Source of the DNA: Bacillus sp. NTK071
Lineage (GTDB): Bacteria; Bacillota; Bacilli; Bacillales; Guptibacillaceae
Assembly (NCBI RefSeq): GCF_017303315.1
Contig: NZ_JAFKOI010000001.1
Span: forward strand, 434,001 to 498,000
Direction: 5' to 3'
DNA length: 64,000 bases
Below the pieces are notes generated by a model. That model searched no databases. It had not been told where the DNA came from and saw only the letters and a list, made by a program, of their open reading frames with translations. Positions 59,411-64,000 of the stretch are shown here, piece after piece. The stretch's first letter is position 1; every line of letters starts with the position of its first letter. A program made the position numbers and the translations under genes.

Positions 59411-59806
59411 ATGTCAGAGCAAAAATCATTTCAACCAGGAGAAATCGTTACAGCAGGTTACAAAACAGGAAGATATATAGGTGAAATTGTAGATCTGAAA
59501 TCCCCTAAGGCTGTCGTGAAGGTTCTCGCAGTTATGAAGCACCCTACACAGGGAGATCTTCATAATCCTAAACAATTGGATGTACCACTTTTTCATCAGC
59601 GGAAAGCACTCGCTGAATTTGAAAAAGCGCTCGTTCCAATGTCTGCGATTAATCATTATGATGGAAATGTTCCTGATTATACAGCGTCATTACAAGAAGC
59701 GCTTGATACCCAATCGGCAGAATTAAAACACGAAGGCGGCCGATGGGCAGAAGCCTCATTAACAGAAATTGAAAAGCTTAAAGATGATTATTTCTCGAAA
59801 AGATAG
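59411..59806 (+). CDS. kapB: KapB-like protein
   Basis: A 131-residue soluble protein. GEIVTAGYKTGRYIGEIVDL near residue 10 and VLAVMKHPTQGDLHNPKQLDVPLFHQRKAL near residue 38 follow Bacillus KapB. KapB influences the sporulation kinases KinB and phosphorelay in B. subtilis, where it is annotated as a lipoprotein; no lipobox is seen here. A GAAGGAGTGAAG site precedes the ATG. Confidence 0.85.
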   Translation: MSEQKSFQPGEIVTAGYKTGRYIGEIVDLKSPKAVVKVLAVMKHPTQGDLHNPKQLDVPLFHQRKALAEFEKALVPMSAINHYDGNVPDYTASLQEALDTQSAELKHEGGRWAEASLTEIEKLKDDYFSKR

Positions 59807-59880
59807 ACTTCTTTACATCAATTAAGAGATAAGGTAAGATTTATTATTGGTTTAAGAAGACGTAAAAGGTGGTTTTTGAT

Positions 59881-60780
59881 TTGCAATCAGAAGCTTCAGC
59901 ATATCAAGTGCTGTTATATTATCAGTATGTCGAAATAGAAGATCCTGCCTATTTTGCTAAAAAGCATCTTAAGTTCTGCCAATCTCTTGATTTAAGAGGA
60001 AGGGTGCTTGTAGGCGTTGAAGGGATCAATGGAACTGTTTCGGGCACAATTGAAGACACAGAACGCTATATGGAAGAACTAAAGGCAGACCCGCGTTTTG
60101 AAGATATGGTCTTTAAAATTGATAAAGTAGAAGGTCACACATTTAAAAAAATGCACGTTCGTGCACGCGATGAGATTGTTTCACTTCGTCTCGAAGAAGA
60201 TATTAATCCGAAAGAAATAACCGGTAACTATCTAGAACCCAAGGAATTTATGGAAGCTTTAGAAGATGATGATGTTATAGTTATTGATGCAAGAAATGAT
60301 TATGAATATGACATTGGTCACTTCCGGAATGCAATTCGTCCAGATATTAAGGCGTTTCGAGATTTACCTGAATGGATTGAAAAGAACTTATCTGACCAAA
60401 AGGATAAGAAGGTTCTCACGTATTGTACAGGTGGGATTCGCTGTGAGAAATTCTCTGGCTATCTTATGAAAAAAGGATTCTCTGATGTTTCTCAGCTTCA
60501 CGGTGGCATTGTCACATACGGCAAAGACCCTGAGGTTCAGGGCAAGTATTTCGATGGCAAATGTTTTGTATTTGATGATCGACTTGCTGTAAGTGTCAAC
60601 AGAACCGATGAAGACAAAGTAGTTGGGGAATGCTATCACTGTGAGACGCCAGCAGATACGTATATTAATTGCGCGAATGTTGAGTGCGACAAGCTTCACA
60701 TCGTTTGTGATTCTTGTAAAGAAACGCATAACCATTTCTGCTCATCTTCATGTGAACAGCACGCAGTTAGTACTCTCTAA
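59881..60780 (+). CDS. TrhO-like rhodanese, copy 2
   Basis: A 299-residue paralog of the TrhO at 53985, about 60 percent identical by eye over the first 250 residues. [16 protein letters not shown] near residue 40 and the active loop [15 protein letters not shown] near residue 182 are kept. The tail differs: [20 protein letters not shown] and [16 protein letters not shown] form a zinc-ribbon-like pair. A GTG at 59869 is possible; TTG at 59881 is placed 8 bp after AAAGGTGG. Confidence 0.85.
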   Translation: MQSEASAYQVLLYYQYVEIEDPAYFAKKHLKFCQSLDLRGRVLVGVEGINGTVSGTIEDTERYMEELKADPRFEDMVFKIDKVEGHTFKKMHVRARDEIVSLRLEEDINPKEITGNYLEPKEFMEALEDDDVIVIDARNDYEYDIGHFRNAIRPDIKAFRDLPEWIEKNLSDQKDKKVLTYCTGGIRCEKFSGYLMKKGFSDVSQLHGGIVTYGKDPEVQGKYFDGKCFVFDDRLAVSVNRTDEDKVVGECYHCETPADTYINCANVECDKLHIVCDSCKETHNHFCSSSCEQHAVSTL

Positions 60781-60785
60781 GTTTC

Positions 60786-60816
60786 AGCGCAGCGTTTATC
60801 GCTGCGCTTTCTTTTT
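60786..60816 (+). terminator. Terminator
   Basis: AGCGCAGCG / CGCTGCGCT stem with a TTTAT loop, then TTCTTTTT. Confidence 0.85.
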
Positions 60817-60840
60817 GAATTTGAAGGGAGAAAAGTGGCC

Positions 60841-61602
60841 ATGTGTTTAATTGGAATCGCCTTAAATGCACACGAGAAATACCCATTTATTCTCGTTGCG
60901 AATCGAGATGAGTTCTATGAGCGTCCAACAGAGCGAGCTCACTTCTGGGAAGATGAGCCTGAAATTCTCGCAGGTCGAGATCTTAAAGCGATGGGGACGT
61001 GGCTTGGTGTAACAACCACAGGGAAAATTGCTGCCCTAACCAATTACCGAGAACCTGGAGAGAAGCCTCAAGAAAAATCCAGAGGAGATCTGCCGTTAGA
61101 TTATTTAAGAACAGATCTCGAAATAAATACATATTTGGAAGATGTGAAAGCAAAAAGGACAGAATACAATGGCTTTAATCTTATTGCAGGGCATTTTAAC
61201 GAATTGTACTACTATTCGAACCGTCAAGACGAAATTAAACAGTTGCAAGATGGGGTCCATGGTCTTAGCAATCATTTATTGAATACTAGCTGGCCAAAGG
61301 TTGATCGCTTGAAGGACGATGTAACAAGCTATCTATCGCAAAATGCTGAAATAGACATCAGTCACTTGTTTGAGATGCTTAATCAAGCAGATCACGCTCC
61401 AGATGATGATCTTCCAGAAACCGGCGTTCCAATCGAATGGGAGAGGATGCTTTCTCCGATTTTTATAGCTTCTGACTCATATGGAACAAGAGCACAAACG
61501 GTCATTACAGTAACGAATCAGGGCCAAGTAACATTTACAGAATGGTCAAAAGGACAGAAAAATGATGAAAGATCCTTTGAATTTTCGATTAATCCTTCAT
61601 AA
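60841..61602 (+). CDS. NRDE/TANGO2-family protein
   Basis: A 253-residue protein whose sequence starts MCLIGIALNAHEKYPFILVANRDEFYERPT. The cysteine at position 2 and the NRDE motif near residue 23 define the family, which has an Ntn-hydrolase-like fold. ALTNYREPGE near residue 62 and RARxQTVI-type ending (YGTRAQTVITV) are also typical. The MCxI opening argues for the ATG at 60841 over the GTG at 60835. Its job in bacteria is unknown. Confidence 0.9.
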   Translation: MCLIGIALNAHEKYPFILVANRDEFYERPTERAHFWEDEPEILAGRDLKAMGTWLGVTTTGKIAALTNYREPGEKPQEKSRGDLPLDYLRTDLEINTYLEDVKAKRTEYNGFNLIAGHFNELYYYSNRQDEIKQLQDGVHGLSNHLLNTSWPKVDRLKDDVTSYLSQNAEIDISHLFEMLNQADHAPDDDLPETGVPIEWERMLSPIFIASDSYGTRAQTVITVTNQGQVTFTEWSKGQKNDERSFEFSINPS

Positions 61603-61730
61603 ACCGGGGATAAAGGAATACAATAGATTTTACCTGTAACTTTTACTACTAAATAAATGATAAAAAGAAGTGGTTTAAACATCGTCTTGCAGGGGTAATG
61701 ATGAACTATTACTCATGAGGAGGGGTTTTT

Positions 61731-61886
61731 TTGAAACGAAAGCGTCACTATGTAGAAGATCAGCTTTTGAGGGAATCGTCTGAAATGAAAGAATACCGCA
61801 AATATGATTCTAATATGGTGACCAGGAAAAGACCAGAACTCAGTGCAACGAATAAGAAAAAACCACTTGTAAAATCGCCGGTATAA
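61731..61886 (+). CDS. Small basic protein, unknown
   Basis: A 51-residue lysine/arginine-rich ORF, starting TTG behind GAGGAGGGG. It begins MKRKRHYVEDQLLRESSEMK and ends KKKPLVKSPV. A terminator follows directly at the stop codon. No membrane segment or known motif; it resembles small spore-coat or ribosome-associated peptides only in composition. Confidence 0.6.
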   Translation: MKRKRHYVEDQLLRESSEMKEYRKYDSNMVTRKRPELSATNKKKPLVKSPV

Positions 61887-61910
61887 GCAGGGAAGATCCC
61901 TGCTTTTTTT
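61887..61910 (+). terminator. Terminator
   Basis: GCAGGGA / TCCCTGC stem, AGA loop, seven T, starting at the stop codon of the small basic protein. Confidence 0.85.
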
Positions 61911-61990
61911 ATTTGGAAAAAGGGTTGCAATTGCATCGGAAGGATGGTAAGATTATTTTTGTCCTCGAAAAACGCTTTTAAAAAAAGGTG

Positions 61991-62020
61991 TTGACGGGTT
62001 CAGGTTATACATTATATAAT
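61991..62020 (+). promoter_or_regulatory. SigA promoter of the tRNA cluster
   Basis: TTGACG (61991-61996), an 18-bp spacer and a perfect TATAAT (62015-62020), 19 bp before the first tRNA. Confidence 0.82.
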
Positions 62021-62039
62021 ACAGAAGTCGCTGTTTAAT

Positions 62040-62115
62040 GGAGGATTAGCTCAGCTGGGAGAGCATCTGCCTTACAAGCAGAGGGTCGGCGGTTCGAGCC
62101 CGTCATCCTCCACCA
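62040..62115 (+). tRNA. tRNA-Val (anticodon TAC)
   Basis: 76 nt; acceptor GGAGGAT/ATCCTCC, D-arm TTAGCTCAGCTGGGAGAGC, anticodon loop CTTACAA reading TAC, T-loop GGTTCGAGCCC, encoded CCA. Confidence 0.95.
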
Positions 62116-62132
62116 TTTTATCTTAGCGATTC

Positions 62133-62162
62133 GCTGGTCTAGATCAATTGGTAGAGCAAGAC
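62133..62162 (+). pseudogene. Decayed 5' half of a Thr-type tRNA
   Basis: GCTGGTCTAGATCAATTGGTAGAGCAAGAC repeats the acceptor and D-arm of the intact tRNA-Thr that follows at 62247, with about four changes. There is no anticodon arm, T-arm or CCA. It begins a 131-bp insert between tRNA-Val and tRNA-Thr that has no ORF. Confidence 0.65.
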
Positions 62163-62246
62163 ATCATTGAATAATCAACGACCTGTCTCGACGCAGCTTA
62201 CTTTAGAGCAAAGCTTGTAGAGGAAGAGACAACAGTTTTTCACTTC

Positions 62247-62322
<76 letters not shown>

Positions 62323-62327
62323 CACAT

Positions 62328-62412
62328 GCGGGTGTGGCGGAATTGGCAGACGCGCTAGACTTAGGATCTAGTGTCTTACGACGTGGGGGTTCAAGTCCCT
62401 TCACCCGCACCA
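62328..62412 (+). tRNA. tRNA-Leu (anticodon TAG)
   Basis: 85 nt with a long variable arm (TGTCTTACGACGT); acceptor GCGGGTG/CACCCGC, anticodon loop CTTAGGA reading TAG, encoded CCA. Confidence 0.95.
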
Positions 62413-62426
62413 TATATTATATTTTT

Positions 62427-62503
<77 letters not shown>

Positions 62504-62513
62504 TTACATATTT

Positions 62514-62589
62514 GGGGCCTTAGCTCAGCTGGGAGAGCGCCTGCCTTGCACGCAGGAGGTCAGCGGTTCGATCCCGCTAGGCTCCACCA
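62514..62589 (+). tRNA. tRNA-Ala (anticodon TGC)
   Basis: 76 nt; acceptor GGGGCCT/AGGCTCC with one G-T pair, anticodon loop CTTGCAC reading TGC, encoded CCA. Confidence 0.95.
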
Positions 62590-62597
62590 TATATAAC

Positions 62598-62690
62598 GGA
62601 GGAATACCCAAGTCTGGCTGAAGGGATCGGTCTTGAAAACCGACAGGGGCTTAATCGCCCGCGGGGGTTCGAATCCCTCTTCCTCCTCCA
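62598..62690 (+). tRNA. tRNA-Ser (anticodon TGA)
   Basis: 93 nt with a long variable arm; acceptor GGAGGAA/TTCCTCC, anticodon loop CTTGAAA reading TGA, T discriminator base, encoded CCA. Confidence 0.95.
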
Positions 62691-62694
62691 TTTT

Positions 62695-62768
62695 GCGGGT
62701 GTAGTTTAGTGGTAAAACCTCAGCCTTCCAAGCTGATGTCGTGGGTTCGATCCCCATCACCCGCTCCA
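62695..62768 (+). tRNA. tRNA-Gly (anticodon TCC)
   Basis: 74 nt; acceptor GCGGGTG/CACCCGC, anticodon loop CTTCCAA reading TCC, encoded CCA. Confidence 0.95.
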
Positions 62769-62778
62769 TTTTTAAATT

Positions 62779-62853
62779 GGCCCGTTGGTCAAGCGGTTAA
62801 GACACCGCCCTTTCACGGCGGTAACACGGGTTCGAATCCCGTACGGGTCACCA
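62779..62853 (+). tRNA. tRNA-Glu (anticodon TTC)
   Basis: 75 nt; acceptor GGCCCGT/ACGGGTC, anticodon loop CTTTCAC reading TTC, encoded CCA. It is the last tRNA before a terminator. Confidence 0.95.
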
Positions 62854-62884
62854 GCGTAATTTAAATCAAATGATTGTACTTTCC

Positions 62885-62911
62885 AAGCATACTCGTTGAG
62901 ATGCTTTTTTT
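62885..62911 (+). terminator. Terminator of the tRNA cluster
   Basis: AAGCAT-CTC / GAG-ATGCTT stem with one bulged A and a GTT loop, followed by seven T. Confidence 0.85.
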
Positions 62912-62984
62912 GTTTGTTTCAATCGGTACACCTCACTTTAATACAGCATACATTGGCTGTAACAAGAGAGAGGGGATGGACCGT

Positions 62985-63314
62985 ATGTATTATGAAGAAC
63001 ATGAACATATTGAGTATCATTATGACGTTGGAGACCAAAGTAGACAGCAGCCGGTAACAGCTCCAACATCTAGCCCGCCTGCTTCAGCACCTCCAAAACC
63101 TCAGACTGCACAAAGTGGATTGCAGGCTGTCGATCCTGGTGCAATAAGAGGGTGTATGTATCGATTCACTTATATCTGGATGAGAGGTGGAAACTCATTT
63201 TGGTTTTGGCCGGTATATGTCGGTCGCACGTCTGTATCCGGATTTCGTTGGACAGGGAGAAGATGGGTTTACACAGGTATCGGTCTAAATCGAATTGATA
63301 TGTTTACGTGTTAA
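62985..63314 (+). CDS. Protein of unknown function, aromatic C-terminal domain
   Basis: A 109-residue protein. It begins MYYEEHEHIEYHYDVGD, rich in His, Glu and Tyr, followed by a Pro/Ser/Ala linker (PTSSPPASAPPKPQTA). The last 55 residues are aromatic and basic, GCMYRFTYIWMRGGNSFWFW and WTGRRWVYTGIG, and end in Cys. No signal peptide. I recognise no family; the layout suits a spore coat or surface-associated protein. GAGAGGGG favours the ATG at 62985 over 62976. Confidence 0.65.
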   Translation: MYYEEHEHIEYHYDVGDQSRQQPVTAPTSSPPASAPPKPQTAQSGLQAVDPGAIRGCMYRFTYIWMRGGNSFWFWPVYVGRTSVSGFRWTGRRWVYTGIGLNRIDMFTC

Positions 63315-63321
63315 TGAATGT

Positions 63322-63344
63322 GGAGCGCTTTCAAAGAGCGCTCC
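63322..63344 (+). terminator. Hairpin after the aromatic protein gene, weak terminator
   Basis: GGAGCGCT / AGCGCTCC stem with a 7-base loop; no T run follows, so termination would be weak. Confidence 0.4.
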
Positions 63345-63448
63345 TATGATACATAATATTTTGAAAAATGTAGTAAACATCTGGCTTTTTTTATTGGTTC
63401 GTGCGAAAATAAAGAGAACAATTGAACTGTGAAAGTCAGGTGTGAAGT

Positions 63449-64000
63449 ATGAGATCGCCATTATGGATGAGGAAACTATTCGTTGCATTTGTTGCTGTTA
63501 TTACACTTGGTACGGTTATTCCAACAGGTTATCTTGCTGAAGACAAAGCAGAGTCTTCTGAGAATTATCAGGAGGAGAGCTATCTTCGTCTTGAACCAAG
63601 AGACGAGCTTCCAGATCCAACCGATAACGAGGCTAAGGATGAATTGGATTGGCCTTCGCTTGCTAAGTATGCTCCTACTTCTGAACTTCTTACAGGCTTT
63701 GTTAGCTATGCTAGCCTTCAATCAGAGGAGATTGGTTTAGCTAAGTTTGGCGAAACGATTTCTAATCGTGTAGGAAGTGAATATAAAGATACTATTGTGC
63801 CGAGAATGACTGAAGCGATTGCATCGTCAGTTGAACTACTTGATGAAGAAACCATTCGATCACTTCGCTTGACGGACAAGCCTGCAAGTGGTTATGGTGA
63901 ACGTATTATGCACGTTTACAATGAAGAAACAGGAGAAGATCTTCTTCGTTTTCACGTAAGAAGAGATCATCCACCACAGGATGGCTACTGGTTTAATTTT
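63449..64000 (+). CDS. YpjP-like protein (partial, runs off the right edge)
   Basis: 184 residues are seen before the window ends. MRSPLWMRKLFVAFVAVITLG opens a signal or membrane segment typical of YpjP; an acidic linker to about residue 70 and the domain LAKYAPTSELLTGFVSYASLQ then RVGSEYKDTIVPRMTEAIASS follow. The YpjP family has about 200 residues, so only the end is missing. It is probably exported and its role is unknown. The ribosome site (GTCAGGTGTG) is modest. Confidence 0.75.
   Translation, partial: MRSPLWMRKLFVAFVAVITLGTVIPTGYLAEDKAESSENYQEESYLRLEPRDELPDPTDNEAKDELDWPSLAKYAPTSELLTGFVSYASLQSEEIGLAKFGETISNRVGSEYKDTIVPRMTEAIASSVELLDEETIRSLRLTDKPASGYGERIMHVYNEETGEDLLRFHVRRDHPPQDGYWFNF

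Noticed and set aside
62560-62769. Minus-strand ORF of 69 codons containing MGIEPTTSAWKAEVLPLNYTR
   Set aside because: It lies exactly antisense to tRNA-Ala, tRNA-Ser and tRNA-Gly; the peptide is a well-known artefact of translating tRNA genes.

Overview
The window looks like a chromosomal segment of a spore-forming Bacillaceae bacterium. The evidence is A+T-rich composition, strong AAAGGAGG-type ribosome binding sites with many TTG and GTG starts, four small acid-soluble spore protein genes (sspP, sspO, sspN, tlp), a SleB/CwlJ-type wall hydrolase, KapB, CshA, DynA, BrxA and a YpjP-like protein. Several blocks resemble Bacillus subtilis in gene order (sspP-sspO-citB-sspN-tlp-yneP-yneQ-yneR; ypcP-ypdQ-ypeQ-ypeP; glgB-glgC-glgD-glgA). 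The exact genus cannot be fixed from the sequence; an Alkalihalobacillus/Pseudalkalibacillus-type relative is a guess.

Layout. 1-7.1 kb: the aconitase gene inside a spore-protein cluster, with CcpC-like dyads in front of citB, plus two unrecognised or poorly known genes (4446 and 5023) not expected from B. subtilis. 7.2-11.8 kb: a secreted GDSL hydrolase, a uracil-DNA-glycosylase-like protein, then a possible peptide-signalling module: a 45-residue secreted pro-peptide ending in an EDLPYCH-type tail, a 31-residue membrane peptide, a PlcR-like HTH/TPR regulator and a divergent SDR oxidoreductase. 12-25 kb: D-amino acid aminotransferase, RNA helicase CshA, the double dynamin DynA, a sulfurtransferase, PatA, a 500 bp gap with clustered DnaA-box-like sites, a lipoprotein and an M4 metalloprotease.

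23.9-33.9 kb: a complete lysine 2,3-aminomutase (kam/yod) locus in three units: a divergent PucR-type regulator and yodT-yodS-yodR-yodQ; yodP-kamR; and kamA-yokU, the last preceded by a textbook-spaced sigma-54 promoter. Dispersed repeats sit at the joints between units. 34-41 kb: IDEAL-domain protein, a 5'-3' exonuclease and two RNase H-like proteins, a cold-shock protein with its own promoter and long leader, formate-tetrahydrofolate ligase and CvfB. 41.9-48.8 kb: a glycogen operon (a GH15-like gene, then glgBCDA, no glgP), with Spo0A-box-like sites before both transcription units.

48.8-61.9 kb: mainly housekeeping and stress genes (EAL-domain protein, AI-2E-family transporter, lytic transglycosylase, CvfC, BrxA, OsmC-like, TelA plus an unknown partner, acyl-CoA dehydrogenase, KapB, NRDE protein), including two paralogous TrhO-type rhodaneses 5 kb apart. 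62.0-62.9 kb: eight tRNA genes (Val, Thr, Leu, Arg, Ala, Ser, Gly, Glu) behind one strong promoter, with a decayed Thr-tRNA 5' half between the first two. The window ends inside a YpjP-like gene.

A recurring theme is a dispersed imperfect-palindromic repeat family (three fuller copies, two half copies). No CRISPR array, prophage, transposase or rRNA gene was seen. All function calls rest on reading the protein and DNA sequence; no database search was run.
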